64,000 nt of DNA from Mangrovibacter yixingensis. GTDB taxonomy: Bacteria > Pseudomonadota > Gammaproteobacteria > Enterobacterales > Enterobacteriaceae. The notes below the pieces were generated by a model. That model did no database searches. It was not told the DNA's origin and saw only the letters and a list, made by a program, of their open reading frames with translations. Made by a program: the position numbers and the translations under genes. The DNA is taken from positions 186,001-250,000 of the forward strand of contig NZ_JAIVKM010000006.1 in assembly GCF_020523985.1 (NCBI RefSeq), in the 5' to 3' direction. Below, piece by piece: positions 18,470 through 27,200 of this stretch (the stretch's first letter is position 1; every line of letters begins with the position of its first letter).

Positions 18470-20032
18470 ATGGAATCAATATTTTCATTTGGCATACATG
18501 CACTTTGGGATGAGTTGCAACAAATGACCACGGGTGGAATCTGGTGGGTAAATACTGATCAAGCAGAAGATGCGCAACTTCTTGCCAATAGCACCCTTGC
18601 TGCGCAAAGCGATCAAGCTCTTGCGGCCGTTATCACTATGGGTGAAAACGCGTCGTCAGTTATTGAATTGGATCAACATCACGGTCCTGAAAGAATTCAA
18701 TTATTCAATATGCCAGAAAATAAGAATAGTCTATACTCATTATCTTCTGATCTGCTTTGTTCGATTACCCCTGATAACTACTTATTCATTTTCCTTGTGA
18801 AAGAAGGTTTTTGGCGAAGTATTTCTGGCGATGCTATTAAGCAATGGCTTTCCAATATGAAACGCTGGGTAAAAACCAATAATTGCACAATCCTTATCAT
18901 TAACCCAGACAATAATTCAGATAAAGCCACTTCGTTACTTTCCAATCAACATCAAAGCCTTTCAGGAATAGCATCTGTTCGCCAGGAGCAAGGAGAATAT
19001 ATTCTTGATGTCACTTTTTGGCTAAACAAGATGGGTGTGAGCGCCAGGCAACGTATTGCGCTGAATAAAGGCGAGCGTGGCTGGTCAGTGAAACTCACAG
19101 AAAAACATGAGCCACAGCAGCGCAGTGATGAGCGCCAGATTCTGAGCCATAGCGCAGTTTTAGAAGGTGCGCCCATATTATCCGAATACTGGTCACTGTT
19201 TGCAGACAACGAAGCGGTATTCACCGAAGCCCGTCAGCACCATGCTGCTACTGCTATCTTTGCTCTGGAAAACAACCAGCAAATTGATCACCTGGCGAAC
19301 TGTATTCATACCTTGCGCAAACAACGTGGCAGTGTAATGAAACTCGTTGTTCGTGAAACCCGGCCAGGTTTGCGTGCCACCGATGAACGCTTATTAATGG
19401 CCTGTGGCGCGAATATAATCGTGCCTTACAATGCGCCGCTTTCCCGCTGCCTGAATATGATAGAAAGTGTTCAGGGGCAGTTTTTCACCCGCGATGTACC
19501 CGATGACATTTCGTTACTAACAGCAAGCCTGCGCCCGCTGAACCTGCGTGGCTTTCAACCATGGGATAAATTCTGTGACGCAGTAAAATCCGCCCTGAAT
19601 AACCCAATGGCACCGAAAGACAGCAAAGGGGTGTTGGTTGCCCTGCGCCCAGTTCCAGGGTTGCGGGTTGAGCAGTTGTTAACTTTGTGCAAAACAAACC
19701 GCATGGGCGATTTTGTGACTCTGGGAAACAACCGGCTAATGTTGTTTTTATCCTATTGCCGTATCAACGATCTGGAAGTTGCCTTGCGACATATTTTCCC
19801 GTTACCTGTTGGCGATATTATCTCTAACCGTGTGGTTTGGTTTGAAGATAACGATATTGCCGCAGAAATGACGCAAATGCGGACTATCCCTGAAACTGAC
19901 TGGCAAACACCAATTTCACCTCAGGACAACGACCCACTGCCTGTTAATGCAGAACACTCTGGCCGTGTATGGCGGCGGGTTCCTGTGCCATTGACCCTGT
20001 TGCAACCCAATGCGGAGGGGCAGAACCCGTGA
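18470..20032 (+). CDS. bcsE: c-di-GMP-binding protein BcsE
   Basis: BcsE binds c-di-GMP and joins BcsR, BcsQ and BcsF at the cytosolic face of the synthase, which gives full cellulose production. The 520-residue protein (E. coli 523) has an N-terminal degenerate RecA-like domain (about 1-215), a receiver-like domain and a C-terminal GGDEF-like GIL domain. The c-di-GMP site RATD, an RxxD motif, is at residues 302-305, followed by ERLLMACGANIIVPYNAPL. The start ATG at 18470 has GAGAG upstream. It is the first gene of bcsEFG, divergent from bcsR, and its stop overlaps the bcsF start (TGATG). Confidence 0.95.
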   Translation: MESIFSFGIHALWDELQQMTTGGIWWVNTDQAEDAQLLANSTLAAQSDQALAAVITMGENASSVIELDQHHGPERIQLFNMPENKNSLYSLSSDLLCSITPDNYLFIFLVKEGFWRSISGDAIKQWLSNMKRWVKTNNCTILIINPDNNSDKATSLLSNQHQSLSGIASVRQEQGEYILDVTFWLNKMGVSARQRIALNKGERGWSVKLTEKHEPQQRSDERQILSHSAVLEGAPILSEYWSLFADNEAVFTEARQHHAATAIFALENNQQIDHLANCIHTLRKQRGSVMKLVVRETRPGLRATDERLLMACGANIIVPYNAPLSRCLNMIESVQGQFFTRDVPDDISLLTASLRPLNLRGFQPWDKFCDAVKSALNNPMAPKDSKGVLVALRPVPGLRVEQLLTLCKTNRMGDFVTLGNNRLMLFLSYCRINDLEVALRHIFPLPVGDIISNRVVWFEDNDIAAEMTQMRTIPETDWQTPISPQDNDPLPVNAEHSGRVWRRVPVPLTLLQPNAEGQNP

Positions 20033-20226
20033 TGAGTCTCGCCGATATTCTTCAATTAATTGTACTGTGCGCCATCATCTTTCTCCCTTTGGGCTATAGT
20101 GCCAGGCGCTGGTTACCTGTTCTTCATTTACGCGTGCGCCAGATTATTGGTAAACCGCGTTACGTAAAACCCGCTGGGGTCTTACGCCGTAATGCATCTG
20201 TCAGGGCAGACAAACATGACAAATAA
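20032..20226 (+). CDS. bcsF: BcsF, small membrane anchor
   Basis: The 64-residue membrane protein (E. coli 63) recruits BcsE to the membrane and is needed with BcsG for cellulose modification. It has one transmembrane helix (about 5-24, ILQLIVLCAIIFLPLGY) and a basic cytosolic tail with the conserved KPRYVKPAGVLRR (about 42-54). The open frame extends upstream inside bcsE, but the family start MSLADIL is the ATG at 20032, overlapping the bcsE stop. Its end overlaps the bcsG start by 11 bases. Confidence 0.93.
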   Translation: MSLADILQLIVLCAIIFLPLGYSARRWLPVLHLRVRQIIGKPRYVKPAGVLRRNASVRADKHDK

Positions 20227-21883
20227 AATACCATCGTCCCCTTTTTCATCTTACTGGCAAGCATGGCGAGGGCCGGGTGCCTGGAATTTCTATTTTTTAG
20301 TCAAATTCGGTTTGTTATGGGCGGGCTACCTTAATTTCCACGAACTAAAAAACCTGGCATTCCTTGTTTTTCTATTGCTTCCCATTAAATCTGAACGCCT
20401 GCACCGTATTCGCCAGTGGGTTGCCATTCCTATTGGGTTTGGTTTGTTCTGGCATGATACCTGGCTACCAGGCCCGGATAGTATTCTTAGCCAGGGCTCA
20501 CAACTGGCAGGGTTCAGTACCGATTATATTTTGGATCTGGTGACACGCTTTATTAACTGGGATATGGTCGGCGCGATTTTTGTGTTGTTTGTTGGCTGGC
20601 TTTTCCTCTCCCAGTGGGTTCGCGTCACTGTGTTTGTGGTACTGGCGATGGTGTGGCTGAATGTGCTGAATATTGCCGGCCCTGCTATTTCATTATTACC
20701 GGCAACAACAGCGAATACCGCCGCAGCGCCTTCTGCTTCAGGCTCTGCCAGTGCCGCAGCTTCCGGCGCGCCAATATTAAATGGCGAGATTCCGGCACAA
20801 ACGGCACCAGCCAACTCTGCCAATATCAACGAATGGCTCAGCACGTTTTATAGCAGTGAATCAAAGCGGAAAACACCATTCCCGGAATCGTTGCCAGAAG
20901 ACGCCGAACCTTTCCAGGTGTTAATCATCAATATTTGTTCTCTGGCATGGTCAGATATTGAAGAGACAGGGCTTACTTCCCATCCGTTGTGGTCGCATTT
21001 CGATATCCTGTTTAAAAACTTTAATTCTGCTACTTCATACAGTGGGCCAGCCGCAATTCGTCTATTACGCGCCAGTTGCGGGCAGAGTTCCCATAAGAAT
21101 CTGTACCAGCCAGCAGGTGAACAATGCTACTTGTTTGATAACCTGGCGAAACTGGGTTTCCCAATGCACCTGATGCTTGACCACAATGGTCAATTTGGCG
21201 ATTTCCTGAAAGAAGTTCAGGTAAATGGCGGGGTTTCTGTCCCATTGATGGACCAAAGCAAACTACCGGTCAACCTGCTTTCTTTCGATAATTCGCCTAT
21301 TTACGATGACACCGCCGTACTGGAGCGTTGGATGAATACCGTTCCCGGCAATGAGCGTAACGCCACCTTCTTCAACTTGCTGGCATTACACGATGGGAAC
21401 CACTTCCCAGGTAATAGCAAAACTGCAGACTATAAACTCCGTGCCAAGAAACTGTTTGATGAGCTGGATGCGTTTCTCACTCAATTAGAGAAATCAAACC
21501 GCCGGGTAATGGTTGTTGTTGTGCCCGAACATGGTGCTGCATTAAAAGGCGATAAAATGCAGGTATCCGGGTTACGCGACATTCCCAGCCCGTCAATTAC
21601 CCATGTGCCTGTGGGCGTGAAGTTTATTGGAATGAAAGCGCCACATCAGGGTGCGCCAATCGAAATTAACAGCCCCAGCAGTTATTTGGCTATTTCCGAA
21701 CTGGTGGTACGTTCCGTCGATGGCAAAAACTTTGTTGCTGACCAGGTTGACTGGAATGCACTAACCAGTGGGCTGCCACAGAGTGCGCCAGTATCTGAAA
21801 ACGCGAATGCGGTTGTGGTTGAGTACCAGGATAAGCCATGGGTCAGGTTGAATAGTGGGGATTGGGTGCCTTATCCGCAGTAA
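20216..21883 (+). CDS. bcsG: Cellulose phosphoethanolamine transferase BcsG
   Basis: BcsG moves phosphoethanolamine from phosphatidylethanolamine to glucose units of the nascent cellulose. The protein has 555 residues (E. coli 559): five N-terminal membrane helices (to about residue 160), an Ala/Thr/Ser-rich linker (about 163-205) and a periplasmic alkaline phosphatase-fold domain. Zinc and catalytic residues are present: Cys in INICSLAW, the nucleophile Ser in ATSYSGPA (S276), His in ALHDGNHFPG, and Glu-His in VVPEHGAAL. I chose the ATG at 20216 (MTNKIPS) rather than 20192 because it fits the family start and overlaps bcsF by less. It ends just before the repeat-rich gap. Locus I should therefore make pEtN-cellulose. 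Confidence 0.96.
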   Translation: MTNKIPSSPFSSYWQAWRGPGAWNFYFLVKFGLLWAGYLNFHELKNLAFLVFLLLPIKSERLHRIRQWVAIPIGFGLFWHDTWLPGPDSILSQGSQLAGFSTDYILDLVTRFINWDMVGAIFVLFVGWLFLSQWVRVTVFVVLAMVWLNVLNIAGPAISLLPATTANTAAAPSASGSASAAASGAPILNGEIPAQTAPANSANINEWLSTFYSSESKRKTPFPESLPEDAEPFQVLIINICSLAWSDIEETGLTSHPLWSHFDILFKNFNSATSYSGPAAIRLLRASCGQSSHKNLYQPAGEQCYLFDNLAKLGFPMHLMLDHNGQFGDFLKEVQVNGGVSVPLMDQSKLPVNLLSFDNSPIYDDTAVLERWMNTVPGNERNATFFNLLALHDGNHFPGNSKTADYKLRAKKLFDELDAFLTQLEKSNRRVMVVVVPEHGAALKGDKMQVSGLRDIPSPSITHVPVGVKFIGMKAPHQGAPIEINSPSSYLAISELVVRSVDGKNFVADQVDWNALTSGLPQSAPVSENANAVVVEYQDKPWVRLNSGDWVPYPQ

Positions 21884-21952
21884 GTGGATGGGAGGTTGGT
21901 TCGTTGAGTCTGATGTTAGTGTGGTGAAAGTTTCGTTCACTTTGCACTGATG

Positions 21953-22305
21953 CCGGTTTGGTGAAAATTCCGTTCACTTGAAGTGATGTGGTTAATGTGG
22001 CTTCACAGCCGGTGAACGTGTTAAGGGGCCCGCCCCTTAACAATCCGGTTTTCGCGGGCAACCGGTGCTCCGCACTGCGTTCACCTCCGGGCAGTCAGCC
22101 TGCGGCCGGCTCGACTCGGCATCCATGCCTCGTTTCGCCTTATTCCGCCGTCCTGGCGGAATAACCTTGTCTTCCTTTCTGCGGTTCACCGGTCTTACGC
22201 GACTCCGCCAGCGCTGCGAGTAACGGGATTGCTTGTGTTGTCTGGAGTGGCTGTAAGTAAGTCATTCGGTATGTTTTCTTTGTAATTTGCTAAGAGCTTA
22301 CAGGC
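21953..22305. repeat. Structured dispersed repeat, copy 2
   Basis: Same orientation and same hairpins as copy 1: GTTAAGGGGC/GCCCCTTAAC at 22020-22041 and TTATTCCGCC/GGCGGAATAA at 22140-22164, with one base changed in the loop. It begins about 70 bp after the bcsG stop, with two 37-bp-type units at 21920-21990. Together with copy 1 it forms a direct repeat around the whole of cellulose locus I (about 14.9 kb apart). Confidence 0.85.
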
Positions 22306-22531
22306 GGTGGGGTTAGTGGCCTCGAAATCGTTGAGGCGTGTCTGGCGGGCCGGGGCTGCCTGCAGGGATGCAGGCAGAGCGACGGGAGGCAGGAGGCCGA
22401 CTCGGAGCGGTACCCGATAAGCCTGCCGGGATAAGCCGAATGTCCGCGTAGCGGCGATTTTGCCAGCCACCCACGGGGGTGCAGGGGGGACGGTCCCCCT
22501 GCGTGCGCCGGGCGCTGTTGGTGAGTGAAAC
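22306..22531. other. GC-rich block with hairpins inside repeat copy 2
   Basis: This segment separates two parts that are also present in copy 1, where only 64 unrelated bases (7387-7450) lie between them. It is very GC-rich and has two strong stems: CTGCCTGCA/TGCAGGCAG (22356-22377) and GCAGGGGG.../...CCCCCTGC (22481-22502). Open frames through it show no recognisable protein. It may be an inserted palindromic element; I do not recognise the family. Confidence 0.55.
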
Positions 22532-22599
22532 CTGTGTGGCTGACACGGCGCGCAACCGGCGCTGTACTGGCAAAATGTGGTTCGGGTTACATTCGCTGA

Positions 22600-22672
22600 A
22601 CCGGATGCCGGTTCGGTGAAAATTCCCTTCACTTGAAGTGATATGGCCAGTGCGGCTTCACAGGCTGCGAGT
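22600..22672. repeat. Structured dispersed repeat, partial copy 3
   Basis: The string GATGCCGGTTCGGTGAAAA, the CACTTGAAGTG palindrome and the GCGGCTTCACAG segment recur in the same order as in copies 1 and 2. The similarity fades after about 22670, where the GTTAAGGGGC hairpin is replaced by unrelated sequence. Confidence 0.7.
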
Positions 22673-22684
22673 AGGTTAAGGAGT

Positions 22685-22749
22685 CGTGCCCGGCTAAGCG
22701 GGCACGTAAACTTGCGGTGGTGGTAACCAGTTAAAAATAACGGGTTACC
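22685..22749 (-). terminator. Paired hairpins after the second cellulose operon
   Basis: Two stems follow the bcsZ stop: GGTAACC/GGTTACC (22722-22749) and CGTGCCCG/CGGGCACG (22685-22706). Neither has a clean T-run on the minus strand, so they may act as 3'-end stabilisers or Rho-assisted stops. Confidence 0.5.
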
Positions 22750-22755
22750 TTGTGG

Positions 22756-23757
22756 CTACATCCCTTGCGCGGCCATTGCAGCCAGCAATTTCAGGCTGGC
22801 AGAGTAGTAATCATCCTGACTGGTGACTTCTGTTTCCATACTAGTGAGAGTTCCCATTGTCAGATCACGTATTGCCAGTAATCCACCTTGCATATTGTAA
22901 GTGGCCTCCTGGTTATCATTCACATTCACCCAAGCTGGGGTATGCAAACGATCATAACGGCCAAACCAGGTACGCCATGGCTCCAGTAACACACTGTTAG
23001 GCTGGTCCCAGCCAATATACATTGGGATACGGATAGCATCGTAGCTCATACGTGCAGGCCACTGTTTGGCAGGCTCCATTCGCCCATCGGCATACAGTGA
23101 AACCCAGTCTGTAGGCAGGTTAGCTTCACCCCAACCCATTTTTTTCAACAGACTTTGCCCATCATTAATAAGCTGAGTCCACACCGCCAGATGGCTGCGT
23201 TTGGCAAATGCGCGCCAGGCCGGGAAAACGAAGTAAGACGGGTTAAGGTTGACGTAACTATTGAGGTTGAAGCCACTGGCACCGGGCAACATGATTTTCT
23301 TTCCGGCAAAATCAATGACGGTATGTTTAATCAGTGCATTAGTAATGGCATCAGAAGCTTTAAAGTACTTAGGATCACCCCATTTTTCCCCGGCTTTCAA
23401 TAACGCCCATGCAATCAAAACATCACCATCAGAGGCATCGTTTTTATCCTCAATGGGATCAGGTGCCACCGGGTTATAACGCCAGTAAAATAACCCGTTT
23501 TTCGTGTTCTTAAGGTGGGTATCGGTCCAGGTCCACATTTTATCGAAACTGTCCCGGTCATTCCCTGCCAGAGCGAATAACATACCGAAGCCCTGGCCTT
23601 CGGTATGGCTCACATTGTTATTTCCGGTGTCAATAATTCGACCATCTGCCATTAAAAAACGCGCTTTAAAATGCCCCCAGTCCACATCGGCGTGTGCGAA
23701 CGACGACATCACCAGTGACGCCATCAGCGCCACCAGTGCTAAACCCCGTTGTAACAT
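22756..23757 (-). CDS. bcsZ: Endo-beta-1,4-glucanase BcsZ, locus II
   Basis: GH8 endoglucanase (cellulase/CMCax type) of the second cellulose operon, 333 residues. The signal peptide covers about residues 1-23 (MLQRGLALVALMASLVMSSF, cleavage near AHA). The catalytic acid is in SHTEGQGFGMLFAL (near 51-64). ASDGDVLIAWALLKA (near 108-122) and YDAIRIPMYIGW (near 243-254) are GH8 hallmarks. Compared with BcsZ of locus I it is shorter and clearly a different subfamily. In acetic acid bacteria the counterpart CMCax is needed for well-ordered fibre assembly. It is the last gene of the operon, 8 bp after bcsD. Confidence 0.94.
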   Translation of the reverse strand: MLQRGLALVALMASLVMSSFAHADVDWGHFKARFLMADGRIIDTGNNNVSHTEGQGFGMLFALAGNDRDSFDKMWTWTDTHLKNTKNGLFYWRYNPVAPDPIEDKNDASDGDVLIAWALLKAGEKWGDPKYFKASDAITNALIKHTVIDFAGKKIMLPGASGFNLNSYVNLNPSYFVFPAWRAFAKRSHLAVWTQLINDGQSLLKKMGWGEANLPTDWVSLYADGRMEPAKQWPARMSYDAIRIPMYIGWDQPNSVLLEPWRTWFGRYDRLHTPAWVNVNDNQEATYNMQGGLLAIRDLTMGTLTSMETEVTSQDDYYSASLKLLAAMAAQGM

Positions 23758-23765
23758 AGTTTTCC

Positions 23766-24245
23766 TTAAAAGCGTCCCTGATAACGGAACTGAACATCGG
23801 TCAATGACCAGGACTGGTCACGCCACAAGGCTACACTATCTTTGCCACCCTGCTGGCGCATCCAGCTCGCATATACGCCTTCCATCATAGCGCAAAATGC
23901 GTTACACCATCTGTTCTGTTCGCGATTGTTACGTGCTACCGGCAGCGCCTGGTGGTGGATAACCATCGCGTTATCCTCCACATCGATGTCAACAATCCCC
24001 CAGTTAAATTGCGCCAGGCGATTATTGATATGCGCTTCCAGCTCACCAACAGTCTCCGCTTCAGGCAGGGGGAATGCCTGCCCAAAAGAGATGCCCATTT
24101 GTGTCAGGAACGGATGGCTGTCTTTCTCACCAACATTACGCACCATGCCATCAACCATAATAGTCAGCATGTCGAACCAGCCTGCCGGTGTCTGCTGTTG
24201 CTGGAAATATCCCAGCACAGCAGGGTTGTTCTCATTTAACGCCAT
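23766..24245 (-). CDS. bcsD: Cellulose synthase subunit BcsD
   Basis: BcsD is the periplasmic ring protein that in Komagataeibacter lines up terminal complexes and helps pack chains into crystalline ribbons. The protein has 159 residues, close to the usual 156, with no signal peptide visible. Family features include the N-terminal YFQQQQTPAGWFDMLTIM-like helix and the tryptophan-rich C-terminus (NRWCNAFCAMMEGVYASWM). I chose the ATG at 24245 (MALNENNPAV), 2 bp after the bcsC stop; the frame extends 11 codons further. E. coli-type loci lack bcsD, so this gene marks locus II as the other (bcsD-containing) architecture. Confidence 0.9.
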   Translation of the reverse strand: MALNENNPAVLGYFQQQQTPAGWFDMLTIMVDGMVRNVGEKDSHPFLTQMGISFGQAFPLPEAETVGELEAHINNRLAQFNWGIVDIDVEDNAMVIHHQALPVARNNREQNRWCNAFCAMMEGVYASWMRQQGGKDSVALWRDQSWSLTDVQFRYQGRF

Positions 24246-24247
24246 TG

Positions 24248-27200
24248 TTAACGGTCTCCCAACATATAGCGGAACCACACCTTAGCGGTGCTTTCGTTGT
24301 AATCGCCGAAGGTGTCGTAACCCACACGACCGCCTACGGTCATATCTTTATTAATGTTGTAATCGACACTGGCATGCAGGTTGTAACCCATGCCATTTTG
24401 GCTCTTACCACCGTAGTAAGCTTCTTTCGCCTCCCCTGCTGCCACATAGCTTTCCAGTTGAGACTGCAAGTCCGGGTCATTCGGGAAGTATGCGCTATCA
24501 TCCTGGCTGTAGGATTGATAACCCAGAGCAGCCCCTACGGACATTTTCCAGTTACTGAACCGTTGGGAATAATCTACTGGGAAAGAAACACTGATATAGT
24601 TTTGCGGACTGAAGTACCCGCCCTGACCATAGGTGTAGTAACTCAGGTTTTTGGAGAAATCCATATACCCGATATTGATCCCTGTTTTCAGCTCACGGTC
24701 ATCTGCGCGCAGTGGCCGCAAGTAGAAACCGGCAGAACCTTCAACACTGGTGTTGCTGGCAACATTGGTACCGATATAGCTCCAGCCACCGCCACCAAAA
24801 TAGAAGCCCACATCGCCGTCATCGTAGCTCAGTTGTACCGTGCCACCATTTTTAGTGACCTGCCCCCAATGCTTACCTGAATATTTATCCTCCACCCCAA
24901 CATAAGACAGCAGACTGTCTGTCATGGCGCGTCGTTCGCCTTTAAAAATGACTTTCAAATAATCCGTCAATTGCGGCGACCATTGAATACCACCCACCAC
25001 CGTATTCAGGTCCGGCCCCAGTGGAGTAGTGCCTACATCCAGCTTATAGCTATCACCACTCAGCGCCATACCCACTTCTACACCAGAATCACTCTGCGAG
25101 CCCTGAGAGGCCACGTCTGGCAGGGTATCTCCGGCAAGGGATGATGTCCCGTTTGCTTTCGCAACTTGCCCCTGAATTAACGCACCAGTACCAAATCGGC
25201 GGCTGGCATCAACAGATGAGCTACCTGCATTCAGAGAAACCGGCGTGACGTTCAAATCAAGACGGGCATCGCCGAAAGGCGATGTAGACCACTGAAGCGG
25301 AGCTTTCACTTCAGTCAGTTTACTCAGGCCGCTTTCCCCATCCCGCCCGCGAACAGCCAGCTCACCTTGAACCCATGTGGCAGTTTTTTCATCAAGCCGT
25401 CGCATCATTTCATCAACTTGCCTCAGTGTACTACTTTGTGCTGACTCCACGGGTAAGTCTGGGCGCACAGTATTCACTGGTGCAGTCTGAGGATTGCGAC
25501 TCATCTGCGCGACCTGCCATGGCATCACTGAACCATTCTGCAATGAAGAAGTGCGGGAATAGGAGGTTGGCGAAGTCCCGTTAAACGGATTATCCGCCAG
25601 TACCAGACCGCCTATCATTGGCGATGTCGACGTCGTACCAGGCTGTAACCCAACCAATTGCCCACGGGCATTTCGCAGGTAGGCCAGCGCTTGTTGGTGG
25701 TTACCTTCGGCTTCTGACAGCCGTGCCATTAACAACAACCGGTCAGGTGTTTGCGTATCATGTAATCCATTTGCCAGCGAACGTGCCTTTTTAACATCGC
25801 CACTGCTCAGTGCGACATCAATAGCACCAACACGCGCATCCTGCTGCGGGGTATCTCTGGTCATCAGGTAGTCATAAACCACACCCGCTTCTTTGTTCAT
25901 TTTGCCGGACTGGTATAACCGCGCCATAGCGAACATCAGATCGGTGTTCTGCGGATCCTGTTGCAGGGCACGGATCAGCTTGTCATAAGCCGCAGCATAA
26001 TTACCCTGCTCACGTAGCTTATCTACTTCGTTGATAACATAGCCATTGCGGATCCCGGCCAGTTGCGTTGGTGTACTGTTCGCCTGCAGTTCAGGGTTAG
26101 ATAACAGAGTTTGGGCTTCGCTACGCAAACCCGCCTGGTTTAATACCGCAACCTGATCGGCATAATCACCCGCATTACCTTTAATACCCTGGGCAATGTT
26201 GCCACGCACAACCGCGACGGCCGAACTCATATCTCCACTTTGAGCCATGAGACGCGCCAGTTTCCCGGCATCTGCCGGGCTGTCTGGTACCTGCCCCGAA
26301 AGCGCTTTCAAGGTGTTAGCCGCGGCGACCTGGTTACCTGAAGCCAGGTAACTTTCTGCGGTCGCCATTTGCAGGTTAAAGTTAGCGCGCTGCGATAAAT
26401 CCCGCATCTCGCGGTTACGTGCCGAAGCCGGAACACGGCCTATCAAGGTTTGCACCTGTTGCCAGGCCCCCTGATCGCTGGCAAATAACGCAGCAGCATA
26501 CAGAGACTCGGTACCGGATCCCGCACGGTATAATGGAGCCATCACATCGCTTGCAGCCGCGTTATTACCTTGTTTATTGAGAATTCTGGCCAGATCAAGC
26601 CGCAACCAGGGGTTAGAAGGCAAACGGTTGATACCCTGGCGCAAAGTAGAAATGGCCTGAGTAGTATCACCCCGCGCCAGCGCCTGCTGTGCCTGGCGGC
26701 GAATTGGGTCTGCGGGTGAGCCATACCCACCTTTAGGCTGTAGTTTCGCCTGAAGTGATGCCGGCAGGCTTTGCAGCATCGCCTGCGCTTCATCGGTTTT
26801 ATTCTGATCACGCAGAACGTAGTAAAGATTTTCCCTGGCTGATGTGTTGTCCGGCGCACTGGTGAGAATATCTCGCAGTGTCTGCTCAGCCTGAGCATAA
26901 TCTTTAGTACGGCGTAAAACATCGGCACGGAAAAGCTTCGCTGCAGTCCCCTTGTCACCGCTCTGTTGTGCCAGTGGCGCACTCAGTGCCAACGCACGGG
27001 AGGTATCGCCCTGTTTAAACGCCTGCTGAGCTTCAGCAAGTTGACCATAAAACGCCGCATCTTCACCCTGCTTCTGGCGTTCTGCAGAAGCATCTCCGCC
27101 TTGTTCAGCGGCCCGTTTGAGGTATTGAGACGCAGCCTGGTAATCCCCTTTACGCTGAGCAACATACCCCATCCCGGCCAGTGCATCGGCATCAGCCGGG

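Noticed and set aside
22195-22632. 145-codon frame in the gap before bcsZ II
   Set aside because: It spans the GC-rich palindromic block and a repeat; composition is that of structured DNA, not a gene.
21884-22755. LdrD/RdlD-type toxin-antitoxin, found after bcsG in E. coli
   Set aside because: No Ldr-like small peptide or matching antisense promoter could be seen; the gap is filled by repeats.
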